64,000 bases of DNA from Denitromonas halophila (GTDB lineage Bacteria; Pseudomonadota; Gammaproteobacteria; Burkholderiales; Rhodocyclaceae). Made by a program: the position numbers and the translations under genes. The notes under the pieces are model-generated. The model did not search any database, was not told the origin of the DNA, and saw only the letters and a list, made by a program, of their open reading frames with translations. The stretch is taken from NCBI RefSeq assembly GCF_007625155.1, contig NZ_VMNK01000011.1:62001-126000 (forward strand). The letters are read 5' to 3'. Positions 1-9,738 of the stretch are shown here, piece by piece (positions within the stretch are counted from its first letter, which is position 1; each line of letters opens with the position of its first letter).

Positions 1-69
1 ACCGGCGGCCACCATTTCGCGGTAGCGGGTGTCGCTGATCTGCTCGGGCGTGTCGGGAGTCGAAGTCAT
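1..69 (-). CDS. N-terminus of an unidentified protein, truncated by the window edge
   Basis: A minus-strand reading frame starts at ATG (69-67) and stays open to base 1, giving 23 residues that begin MTSTPDTPEQ and end REMVAAG. A purine-rich stretch (GGACAGGA) sits just upstream of the ATG, which supports a real start. Too little is visible to assign a family. It is divergent from the acyl-CoA ligase that starts at 302, and the shared 230-bp region carries a strong palindrome, so the two may be co-regulated. Confidence 0.5.
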   Translation of the reverse strand, partial: MTSTPDTPEQISDTRYREMVAAG

Positions 70-128
70 GGTCCTGTCCAAAAGGCGCCGACGCCGCGCC
101 CGTGTGGAAACGCTTCGATTCTAGTGGC

Positions 129-188
129 TGTCGGGCCGAATTTTCGGCCCGACAAGATTGAGTACATTTGCCGACAAGTTTCGACAAA
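129..188. promoter_or_regulatory. Palindrome and CGACAAG repeats between divergent genes
   Basis: Bases 129-140 (TGTCGGGCCGAA) and 143-154 are perfect inverted repeats around a 2-base centre. The outer half-site motif CGACAAG at 150-156 recurs at 172-178, and as CGACAAA at 182-188. A second small inverted repeat (AGTTT/AAACT) covers about 178-190. Because the region separates divergent starts it is more likely an operator cluster than a terminator. No regulator gene is visible next to it, so the cognate protein is unknown. Confidence 0.4.
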
Positions 189-301
189 CTTTGATGTGAC
201 CCTTCGTCCTTGATGCACTGGCAGCTCGGCGAACGCCTGATGTTGCCAATCCGGAGTCCCGGCCTCGCTGCCGGCTCGTTACGGTCAACAAGGAGACGAA
301 G

Positions 302-1942
302 GTGTCGAGCACTGCCTATCAAAACGGCCTGGAAAAGAATCCGGCCAACTATGTTTCCCTCTCGCCGCTGAGCTTCATCGAGCGCACCGCGGCGGTGTAC
401 CCGAAGCGCATCAGTGTGATCCACGGCGCGCGTCAATTTACCTGGGCCGAGACCTACACCCGTTGCCGGCAGCTGGCTAGCGCGTTGCGCCAGCGCGGCA
501 TTGGCGAGGGCGACACGGTGGCGGTGATGCTGCCCAACGTGCCAGCCATGTTTGAAGTGCACTTTGGTGTGCCGATGATTGGCGCGGTGCTCAACACGCT
601 GAACACTCGGCTTGATGCCGAAGCGCTGGCCTTCATGCTTGGCCACGGCGAAGCCAAGGTGCTGATCACCGATCCGGAGTTCGCCGGTGTGATCGGCGAG
701 GCGCTGGCGCTGCTCGACGGACCGCGTCCGCTGGTGATCGATGCGCTCGACCCCGAGTACCCGGCCACCGACCGGCTCGGCGAGGTCGAGTACGAAGATT
801 TCATTGCCGCCGGCGAGCCAGACTTTGCCTGGCAGATGCCGACCGACGAGTGGGCGCCGATCGCGCTCAACTACACTTCGGGCACCACCGGCAACCCGAA
901 AGGCGTGGTCTATCACCACCGCGGCGCGTATCTGAACGGCGCCTCGAACATCATCAGCTGGGGCATGCCGCAGCACGCCGTGTATTTGTGGACGCTGCCG
1001 ATGTTCCACTGCAACGGCTGGTGCTTCCCCTGGACCATGGCAGCCAACGCCGGCGTGAATATCTGCCTGCGCAAGGTCGACGTGGCGTTGATTTACGAGC
1101 TGATCCGCAAATATCAGGTCAGCCACTTCTGCGGCGCGCCGATCGTGCACGGCATGCTGATCAATGCCAATGAGGCGCTGCGCGCCGGCATCAGTCACAA
1201 GGTGTCGGCGCTGATCGCCGGCGCCGCGCCCCCGGCCGCGATCATCGAAGGCATGGAGCGCATCGGCTTCGACATCACCCATGTGTATGGCCTGACCGAA
1301 ACCTATGGTCCGGCCGCGGTGTGCGCCAAGCACCCCGAGTGGGACGCGCTGCCGATCGACCAGCGCGCTGAGCGCAACGGCCGCCAGGGCGTGCCCTACC
1401 ACATGCAGCAGGCGATCAGCGTGCGCGACCCGCAAACGCTGGAAGCCGTGCCGGCCGATGGCGAGACCATGGGCGAGATCATGTTCCGCGGCAACCTGGT
1501 GATGAAGGGCTACCTGAAGAACGAGAAGGCCTCCGATGAAGCTTTTGCCGGCGGCTGGTTCCGCACCGGCGACCTGGCCGTGGTGCATGCCGATGGTTAC
1601 GTGAAGATCAAGGACCGCTCCAAGGACGTGATCATCTCCGGCGGCGAGAACATCTCCTCGCTGGAAGTCGAAGAAGTGCTGTATCGCCACCCGGCGGTGA
1701 TGACCGCCGCCGTGGTCGCCATGCCCGATGCCAAGTGGGGCGAAGTGCCCGCCGCCTATATCGAGGTGAAGGAGGGCGCGATGGTCAGCACCGACGACAT
1801 CGTCAAGCACTGCCGCGCGCATCTGGCCCGCTACAAGGTGCCCAAGCACATCGAATTCTGCGAACTGCCCAAGACCTCGACCGGCAAGATCCAGAAATTC
1901 GTCCTGCGTCAGCAGGCCCGTTCGACCGATTGCATCGCCTGA
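302..1942 (+). CDS. AMP-forming acyl-CoA synthetase (fatty/organic acid CoA ligase)
   Basis: A 546-residue member of the ANL adenylating superfamily that would activate a carboxylic acid to its CoA thioester via an acyl-adenylate. The P-loop-like motif YTSGTTGNPKG lies near residues 192-202, the A5 motif YGLTETYGP near 327-335, the A7/A8 region RTGDL near 420 followed by KDRSKDVIISGGENIS, and the catalytic lysine motif PKTSTGKIQK near the C-terminus. The GTG at 302 is preceded by AAGGAG about 7 bases upstream. The overall pattern resembles medium-chain AlkK-type ligases rather than benzoate-CoA ligases, but the substrate cannot be read from sequence. The downstream microprotein and permease follow closely, so ligase and transporter may handle the same acid. 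Confidence 0.88.
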   Translation: MSSTAYQNGLEKNPANYVSLSPLSFIERTAAVYPKRISVIHGARQFTWAETYTRCRQLASALRQRGIGEGDTVAVMLPNVPAMFEVHFGVPMIGAVLNTLNTRLDAEALAFMLGHGEAKVLITDPEFAGVIGEALALLDGPRPLVIDALDPEYPATDRLGEVEYEDFIAAGEPDFAWQMPTDEWAPIALNYTSGTTGNPKGVVYHHRGAYLNGASNIISWGMPQHAVYLWTLPMFHCNGWCFPWTMAANAGVNICLRKVDVALIYELIRKYQVSHFCGAPIVHGMLINANEALRAGISHKVSALIAGAAPPAAIIEGMERIGFDITHVYGLTETYGPAAVCAKHPEWDALPIDQRAERNGRQGVPYHMQQAISVRDPQTLEAVPADGETMGEIMFRGNLVMKGYLKNEKASDEAFAGGWFRTGDLAVVHADGYVKIKDRSKDVIISGGENISSLEVEEVLYRHPAVMTAAVVAMPDAKWGEVPAAYIEVKEGAMVSTDDIVKHCRAHLARYKVPKHIEFCELPKTSTGKIQKFVLRQQARSTDCIA

Positions 1943-1949
1943 GGCTGAC

Positions 1950-2075
1950 ATGACCGATACCGATTACCTGGCTGCCGTGATCCGGTGGCAGGCGCTGATG
2001 CGCCGCGTGCTGGCGGTTACCGCCTATAGCGGTCTGGTGCTTGCCTTTTACGCCCCCACGTTGCGCTGGCCCTGA
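1950..2075 (+). CDS. 41-residue single-helix membrane microprotein
   Basis: The ATG at 1950 follows GAGG, and the frame reads 41 codons to TGA at 2073-2075. After a polar start (MTDTDYLAAVIRWQALMRR) comes one hydrophobic segment (VLAVTAYSGLVLAFYAP, about residues 20-36), ending TLRWP. The gene sits 7 bp after the ligase stop and 45 bp before the permease start, in the same direction, so it looks like an operon member. A small accessory subunit of the permease, as seen for other transporters, is an inference. It could also be a non-functional short frame, but RBS, spacing and composition all fit a gene. Confidence 0.55.
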   Translation: MTDTDYLAAVIRWQALMRRVLAVTAYSGLVLAFYAPTLRWP

Positions 2076-2120
2076 GGTTGACGCGCTTAAACGATTTATC
2101 AGAAGGGAAGGAGACTGACT

Positions 2121-3545
2121 GTGCTGTTGAAAAGAGAACACGGGGCGGAACAACCCCATTGGCCACTCGGGCCATTCAAGATCCGGATTCCGTTCGTGCA
2201 CTACCGTTGGGAATACCCGGAAATGATTCAGGGCCTGATCATGTTCGTGGTCGGCCTGGCGATGATTCCGTTGCTGCAAAAATACCTCGGCATGCCCTAC
2301 GAGGCGGCGCTGGCCTTCTGTGTGGTTGCCGGTGTCGGCTACATGCTGCCCGCGCTGCTCGGCGTGCCGCTGGTGCCCGGCTGGATTACGCCGGCGATTC
2401 CGGTGGTGATCCTGTACCTGCAGGGTTTCGAGCCCGGGCCGGAGGCGATCAAGGCGCTGTTCGCGCTGCAGATCGAGGTCTTTCTCATCTTTCTGGTGCT
2501 GGGTATCACCGGTATGGGCAATCGACTGGTGACGGTGATTCCCAACTCGCTCAAGTCCGGCATCATCATCGGCGCCGGCATTGCGGCGATGATGGGTGAG
2601 TTGAAAGTGGGCGGCCGTATCGACAACACGCCGATCTCGCTGATCATCGGCTCCATCGTGTCGGCCTATGTGCTGTTCTCGCTGTCCTTCAAGAACATTG
2701 TCGAGAATAACGTGTGGGCCAAGCGCATCTCCAACTTCGGCATGGTGCCGGGCATGATTCTGGCCATGCTGGTTGGCTGGGCCGTGGGTGAATACCCCAT
2801 GCCTGACGTGCAGTGGGGCATCACCAATCCGGACTTCGCGCTGATGTGGGACTACCTGGTGTTCAGCACCGGCATGCCCGACGCGAGCACCTTCATGCTG
2901 GCGCTGCCGACGGCTGTCATTGCCTATGTGATCGCCTTTGGTGACATTGTGGTCGGCTTCACGCTGGTCAAGCGGGTGGACCACCTGCGCGAGGACGAGA
3001 AGATCGAGGAGGGCATCACCCGGGTGCACCTGGTGACCGCCATCCGCAACGGTATCCACGCCTTCTTTGCGCCGTGGCCCGGTCTGGCCGGCCCCTTGTG
3101 GACGGCGGCCCATGCCACCGTGGCCGAGCGCTATGCGCTGGGTCGCAAGGCGATGGACTCCATCTACTCCGGTGGCGGCACCTTCTGGATCACCGGCTTC
3201 TTCGCGCTGTTCATGCTGCCACTGGTCAGCATCTTCAAGCCGGTGCTGCCGATTGCGCTGTCGCTCACGCTGGTGCTGACGGCCTACATCTGCATCATGG
3301 TGGGGATGGAAGAGCTGAAGAACTCGACCGAGCGCGGCGTGGCCGGCATTGTGGCGGTGACGCTGGCGATGCCTGATCCGAAATCGACGGTGTATGCCGT
3401 GGTGATCGGCCTGGTGCTGTACTTCCTGATCGAGCGCTCGCATCACATCGGCACGCGCGACAAGGAAGATCTGAGCATCCTGGGTGACAGCACCGCCGAC
3501 CTCGAAGCCGGTGACACGCATGGGCGCAAGCTGCCGGCCAATTGA
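2121..3545 (+). CDS. NCS2/SLC23-like permease (xanthine/uracil permease superfamily)
   Basis: A 474-residue polytopic inner-membrane protein with about 12 or more hydrophobic segments and a polar C-terminal tail. The fold pattern, including paired motifs such as VPGWITPAIP and NSLKSGIIIGAGIAAMMGE, suggests the nucleobase/ascorbate (NCS2) or related SulP-type 7+7 inverted-repeat family. The GTG start at 2121 is chosen because AAGGAG ends 7 bases before it. The gene follows the CoA ligase and the 41-residue membrane protein, so an organic-acid substrate is as plausible as a nucleobase. A strong intrinsic terminator follows the stop. The family call is moderately secure, the substrate is unknown. 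Confidence 0.65.
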   Translation: MLLKREHGAEQPHWPLGPFKIRIPFVHYRWEYPEMIQGLIMFVVGLAMIPLLQKYLGMPYEAALAFCVVAGVGYMLPALLGVPLVPGWITPAIPVVILYLQGFEPGPEAIKALFALQIEVFLIFLVLGITGMGNRLVTVIPNSLKSGIIIGAGIAAMMGELKVGGRIDNTPISLIIGSIVSAYVLFSLSFKNIVENNVWAKRISNFGMVPGMILAMLVGWAVGEYPMPDVQWGITNPDFALMWDYLVFSTGMPDASTFMLALPTAVIAYVIAFGDIVVGFTLVKRVDHLREDEKIEEGITRVHLVTAIRNGIHAFFAPWPGLAGPLWTAAHATVAERYALGRKAMDSIYSGGGTFWITGFFALFMLPLVSIFKPVLPIALSLTLVLTAYICIMVGMEELKNSTERGVAGIVAVTLAMPDPKSTVYAVVIGLVLYFLIERSHHIGTRDKEDLSILGDSTADLEAGDTHGRKLPAN

Positions 3546-3574
3546 TCGCAGCCGTCGTTGAATCGCGCCGCCGA

Positions 3575-3602
3575 ACGCCCTCATCCGTGAGGGCGTTTTT
3601 TT
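3575..3602 (+). terminator. Intrinsic terminator after the permease gene
   Basis: A 9-bp perfect stem ACGCCCTCA/TGAGGGCGT (3575-3583 and 3588-3596) with a TCCG loop is followed by a run of seven T. It ends the ligase-permease unit and separates it from the molybdenum cofactor genes. Confidence 0.9.
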
Positions 3603-3717
3603 GTCCACGTTCAACACCAATGCACCCCCGGATCTTGATCGAGATCGGAGGCGCCGCGCGGGTCTTCGGGGTATCCTTGGCCTCCTCAGTCGTAAAACCA
3701 TTAGGGCGGAAACTACC

Positions 3718-4221
3718 TTGAAGGTCTTTGGCATTGCCGGGTACTCCGGTTCGGGCAAGACAACGCTCATCGAAAAACTGATTCCAGAAATCCGCTCGCG
3801 CGGCTTGGTGGTGTCGGTGATCAAGCACGCGCATCATGGTTTTGATCTCGACCGCCCGGGCAAGGACTCGTGGCGACACCGCGAAGCCGGTGCCCAGGAG
3901 GTGCTGATGCTCTCGAGTGGCCGCTGGGTCTTGATGCACGAGTTGCGTGAGACGCCGGAACCCACGCTGGACCAGCAACTGGCGATTCTGTCGCCTTGCG
4001 ATCTGGTGCTCATCGAAGGCTTCAAGGCGGCGCCAGTGCCAAAGGTCGAGGTCTATCGCCCGGCCAATGGCAAGCCGCCGCTGTGGACCGACAACCCGCA
4101 TGTGGTGGCCGTCGCCACCGACGCTGCGACTGATACGCCTTTGCCGGCGCTGGATGTGAACGATCCGGTGGCGGTGACCGATTTCATTCTCGACTACCCG
4201 ATGGAAGACTTTCAGCCATGA
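3718..4221 (+). CDS. mobB: Molybdopterin-guanine dinucleotide biosynthesis adaptor MobB
   Basis: A 167-residue GTP-binding protein that assists MobA in attaching GMP to molybdopterin. The Walker A motif GYSGSGKTT lies at residues 8-16, followed by VSVIKHAHHGFDLDRPGKDS and, later, the Walker B-like LVLIEGFK, all typical of MobB. I chose the TTG at 3718 because the family starts just before the strand leading into the P-loop (here KVFGIAGYSG). A longer frame reaches back to 3601 but would begin inside the upstream terminator. The stop overlaps the moeA start by 4 bp, implying translational coupling. Confidence 0.9.
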   Translation: MKVFGIAGYSGSGKTTLIEKLIPEIRSRGLVVSVIKHAHHGFDLDRPGKDSWRHREAGAQEVLMLSSGRWVLMHELRETPEPTLDQQLAILSPCDLVLIEGFKAAPVPKVEVYRPANGKPPLWTDNPHVVAVATDAATDTPLPALDVNDPVAVTDFILDYPMEDFQP

Positions 4222-5417
4222 GCCTTCTCTCTTTTGAAGACGCGCGCGCGCAATTGCTGGCGCAGGCCCGGCCAGTCGCTGGCACTGAACTGGTGAGCAC
4301 ACTCAAGGCCCGCGGTCGCGTGCTTGCCGATGATCTGGTGTCCGAATTCGATGTGCCGCCGCTCGATAATTCCGCGATGGATGGTTACGCCGTGCGCTGC
4401 GCGGATGTGTCCCTTGCCGGCACACGCCTGCCGGTATCGCAACGCATCCCGGCCGGTGCGGTCGGACATCCGCTCGCCGCCGGGTCGGTCGCGCGCATCT
4501 TTACCGGTGCGCCGGTCCCGCGGGGCGCTGATGCTATCGTGATGCAGGAGTTGTGCGAGCGCGAGGGCGACACGGTCACGATCAATCATGTACCGCAAAA
4601 GGGTGACTCCATCCGCCGGCGCGGCGAAGACATCGCTCTCGGAAAATCGGTGCTGACTGCCGGCACCCGCCTGCGCGCGCAGGAACTGGGTCTGGCCGCA
4701 TCGATCGGCATCCCCGCCGTGTCGGTGCATCGTCGTCTCAAGGTGGCGATCTTCTTTACCGGTGACGAACTCGTGATGCCCGGCGAGCCGCTGCGCGAAG
4801 GCGCCATCTACAACTCCAACCGTTTCGTACTTAACGCGCTGCTCGATGGCATGGGCTGCGAAGTGACCGACCTGGGCATCGTCGCCGATACGCTCGACGC
4901 GACCCGCCAGGCGCTGCGCGCCGCCGCGCACGGTCACGATGTGATCATCACCTCGGGTGGCGTGTCGGTGGGTGAAGAAGACCATGTCAAACCCGCCGTC
5001 GAGGCCGAGGGCTCGCTCAACTTGTGGAACATCGCCATCAAGCCGGGCAAGCCGCTGGCCTATGGCCGGGTGGGGGAGGCCGCGTTTATCGGTCTGCCGG
5101 GCAACCCGGTGTCCACTTTTGTGACCTTTCTGTTGCTGGTGCGACCGTTTTTGCTCACATGTCAGGGCGTGCGCGAGGTGTTGCCGAAGCCGGTGCAACT
5201 GCGGGCCGACTTTGACTGGCTCAAGCCGATCAAGCGGCGCGAATTCCTGCGCGTTCAGGTCAATGCCGAGGGCGGCTTGAGCTTGTTCGACAATCAGGGC
5301 TCTGGTGTGCTGACGTCCACCGTGTGGGCCGATGGCCTGGCGGAAGTCCCACCGGGCGAACCCATCCGGCGCGGTCAGATGGTCTCCTACACGCCTTTCT
5401 CCGATCTTCTGGATTGA
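4218..5417 (+). CDS. moeA: Molybdopterin molybdenumtransferase MoeA
   Basis: A 399-residue enzyme that inserts molybdate into adenylated molybdopterin to form the active cofactor. Family signatures are present in order: PPLDNSAMDGYAVR near residues 46-59, RIFTGAPVPRGADAIV near 93-108, GDSIRRRGEDI near 130, FFTGDELV near 178, ITSGGVSVGEEDHVK near 242-256, and KPGKPLAYG with GLPGNPVS near 278-298. The length matches E. coli MoeA (about 411). The ATG overlaps the mobB stop (ATGA), and moaD starts 8 bp after the stop, so mobB-moeA-moaD-moaE is one operon. Confidence 0.95.
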   Translation: MSLLSFEDARAQLLAQARPVAGTELVSTLKARGRVLADDLVSEFDVPPLDNSAMDGYAVRCADVSLAGTRLPVSQRIPAGAVGHPLAAGSVARIFTGAPVPRGADAIVMQELCEREGDTVTINHVPQKGDSIRRRGEDIALGKSVLTAGTRLRAQELGLAASIGIPAVSVHRRLKVAIFFTGDELVMPGEPLREGAIYNSNRFVLNALLDGMGCEVTDLGIVADTLDATRQALRAAAHGHDVIITSGGVSVGEEDHVKPAVEAEGSLNLWNIAIKPGKPLAYGRVGEAAFIGLPGNPVSTFVTFLLLVRPFLLTCQGVREVLPKPVQLRADFDWLKPIKRREFLRVQVNAEGGLSLFDNQGSGVLTSTVWADGLAEVPPGEPIRRGQMVSYTPFSDLLD

Positions 5418-5424
5418 TTCGCCA

Positions 5425-5679
5425 ATGAATCTGACTATTCTTTATTTCGCCAGCCTTCGAGAGTCGCTGGGCATGGCAAAAGAGGCTGTCGTGCTGCCTG
5501 CCGATGTTGCTAGCGTTGGCGCGTTGCGCGTGCATTTGAGTGCACGCGGTGAAACCTGGCAGCGACTCGCGCCGGGAAACAATGTGCGGGCGGCTGTCAA
5601 TCAGCACATGGCTGCGGACGAGCAGGTGCTGGCCGCGAACGACGAAGTGGCTTTTTTTCCGCCGGTAACAGGAGGCTGA
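5425..5679 (+). CDS. moaD: Molybdopterin synthase sulfur-carrier subunit MoaD
   Basis: An 84-residue ubiquitin-like protein ending in Gly-Gly (PPVTGG), where the thiocarboxylate that donates sulfur to precursor Z is formed. It starts MNLTILYFASLRESLG, a typical MoaD opening. The start ATG at 5425 lies 8 bp after moeA. Its 3' end contains the AGGAGG ribosome binding site of moaE, so the two synthase subunits are translated in close succession. Confidence 0.93.
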   Translation: MNLTILYFASLRESLGMAKEAVVLPADVASVGALRVHLSARGETWQRLAPGNNVRAAVNQHMAADEQVLAANDEVAFFPPVTGG

Positions 5680-5683
5680 GGCG

Positions 5684-6145
5684 ATGGAAGTTCGAGTCCA
5701 GGAAGCCGATTTTGATGTGGGCGTTGAAACACGGGCCTTGTCTGCCGGGCGTACGGACATCGGCGCGGTCAGCACCTTTTTGGGACTGGTGCGTGGTGCG
5801 TCGGACGGCGTGCAGTGCATGACGCTCGAGCATTATCCGGGCATGACCGAGCAGTCGTTGGCCGAGATCGTCGCCGAGGCAAAGCAGCGCTGGAGCTTGC
5901 TCGCCGTGCGCGTGATTCATCGCGTGGGGCCGCTCCAGCCGGGGGCGCAGATCGTCTTTGTCGGTGTGGCCAGTGCGCACCGCGGCGAGGCGATTGCGGC
6001 CTGCGAGTTCATCATGGATTTTCTCAAGACGCGCGCGCCGTTCTGGAAAAAAGAACAGACACCCGAGGGCAGCCGGTGGGTCGATGCGCGCGACACCGAC
6101 GATACTGCCGCAGCTCGCTGGCTGGATGTGGAGTCCCGACGCTGA
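5684..6145 (+). CDS. moaE: Molybdopterin synthase catalytic subunit MoaE
   Basis: A 153-residue catalytic subunit that converts cyclic pyranopterin monophosphate to molybdopterin with MoaD. Recognisable segments are GAVSTFLGLVRG, LEHYPGMTE, IHRVGPLQPGAQIVFVGVASAHR and the conserved lysine motif APFWKKEQT near residues 117-125. The ATG at 5684 is set by AGGAGG (5670-5675), which overlaps the end of moaD. It is the last gene of the cofactor operon and is followed by a hairpin shared with the convergent phasin gene. Confidence 0.94.
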   Translation: MEVRVQEADFDVGVETRALSAGRTDIGAVSTFLGLVRGASDGVQCMTLEHYPGMTEQSLAEIVAEAKQRWSLLAVRVIHRVGPLQPGAQIVFVGVASAHRGEAIAACEFIMDFLKTRAPFWKKEQTPEGSRWVDARDTDDTAAARWLDVESRR

Positions 6146-6187
6146 GATGCCGGCGTTTTGATGTACGACCGCGTTGTGTCGTTGCAT

Positions 6188-6220
6188 AAAAAAACGGCGT
6201 CCTCGAAAGGACGCCGTTTT
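6188..6220. terminator. Bidirectional intrinsic terminator between moaE and the phasin gene
   Basis: A hairpin with arms 6191-6203 and 6208-6220 (core ACGGCGTCCT/AGGACGCCGT, loop CGAA) is flanked by an A-run on the left (6188-6194) and four T on the right. The U-tract is stronger for minus-strand transcripts, so it should stop the phasin mRNA efficiently and moaE transcripts more weakly. Confidence 0.85.
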
Positions 6221-6247
6221 CATACCTGGCAGTAAGCCGGGTCGGTA

Positions 6248-6784
6248 TTACTTCCGGCGAGCCGGAGCGCGCTTGGCCGGCTGCTGGGCGGCGGCGCCGA
6301 CCTGCGTGAAGGCCTGGAAGGCTTCGGTCGAGGCACGCGTCATTTGCTCGAAAGCAGCGCGAGCGTTGTCCATGGCACCTTGCACAGCGCCCATGGCGTT
6401 CTGGTCGGTGATGGGCATGCCGGTGAACATCTTGTTGATGGCTTCGAACACGTCGTTGCCGCCGGTGGCCAGCTGCTCGCTGACCATCTTGCCGACTTCG
6501 GTCTGTGCCTGAGCAGCCACTTCAGCGATCTCGCGGGCGCAAGCGAGCATGCGCTCGGTCGAAGCCTGTGCGTATTCGGTGCGCAGGCGAAGCATGTCTT
6601 GCGGGTCCTGCGTGGTGGTCATCGCCTTGGCGTTGTTGACACCGTCTTCGAACAGGGTCTTGGCCGTGCGAACCTGCAGTTCCATGATGCGCTGCGAGTT
6701 TTCGATCGACATCTGCGCCAGGCGCATCGCCGCTTCGAGGTTCTTTTTCTGCAGTGCGTTAAGTTGCTCGGGTTTGATCGCCAT
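6248..6784 (-). CDS. Phasin family protein (polyhydroxyalkanoate granule-associated)
   Basis: A 178-residue protein, almost entirely amphipathic helix, with the Phasin_2 pattern: an N-terminal PEQLNALQKKNLEAAMRLAQMSIENSQRIMELQ, a central region rich in Ala/Gln/Glu, and a basic alanine-rich tail (AKRAPARRK). Phasins coat PHB granules and control their size and number. The ATG follows a strong GCGAGGAGGAA ribosome binding site. It is monocistronic with its own terminator, as abundant phasins often are. The direct partners phaC and phaZ are not in the window. Confidence 0.88.
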   Translation of the reverse strand: MAIKPEQLNALQKKNLEAAMRLAQMSIENSQRIMELQVRTAKTLFEDGVNNAKAMTTTQDPQDMLRLRTEYAQASTERMLACAREIAEVAAQAQTEVGKMVSEQLATGGNDVFEAINKMFTGMPITDQNAMGAVQGAMDNARAAFEQMTRASTEAFQAFTQVGAAAQQPAKRAPARRK

Positions 6785-6998
6785 GGTGATTCCTCCTCGC
6801 TCAATGAATTGGATTTGAGCCGACTGACAGGTGTTGCGCCGTAGCAGAAAAAATTTCCGGCGGCCACAGACGTCTCAATTCACTCAAAGTAACACATTGA
6901 GGAATACGAGAATACGCTTATGGATCAGATATGTTCATGTTCAAACGGATGTTTGTTGCATTGCAGCAACAGATTCCGGATGAATGCTGCATTAGCGT

Positions 6999-7027
6999 CT
7001 TGAAATGTTCGTGGTGACGCCCCATTT
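6999..7027 (+). promoter_or_regulatory. Sigma-32 heat-shock promoter of clpB
   Basis: CTTGAAA at 6999-7005 and CCCCATTT at 7020-7027 are separated by 14 bp, an almost exact match to the RpoH consensus (CTTGAAA-N11-16-CCCCATNT). The clpB ATG is 36 bp downstream of the -10 element. An imperfect inverted repeat (TGTTGC/GCAACA) lies about 30 bp upstream, around 6954-6971. Confidence 0.9.
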
Positions 7028-7062
7028 AGGGAGCAACGGGTCAAACGGAAAAGGATGTCTTC

Positions 7063-9654
<2,592 letters not shown>

Positions 9655-9675
9655 GTCTTTCCGTTCTGCGGATCA

Positions 9676-9711
9676 ACGCAAGTGAGGCGCCCCAGGGCGC
9701 CTCACTTGCGT
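9676..9711. terminator. Long perfect hairpin between clpB and the convergent GGDEF-EAL gene
   Basis: Arms of 16 bp (ACGCAAGTGAGGCGCC at 9676-9691 and its complement at 9696-9711) enclose a CCAG loop. There is no T-run on either side, so it is either a weak intrinsic terminator serving both convergent genes or a 3'-end RNA stabiliser. Confidence 0.6.
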
Positions 9712-9738
9712 ATGCGCTTGATGTGCCGGGCGCTTGCC

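Noticed and set aside
3601-3717. Longer mobB starting at TTG 3601
   Set aside because: It would begin within the upstream terminator and add an Arg-rich extension absent from the family; TTG 3718 places the P-loop at the usual distance from the start.
1803-4302. Very long minus-strand frames (for example 1803-3824, His/Arg/Gln-rich) opposite the ligase, permease and mobB
   Set aside because: They are antisense shadows of GC-rich genes with low-complexity composition and no family motifs; they cross the strong terminator at 3575-3602 and several real genes.
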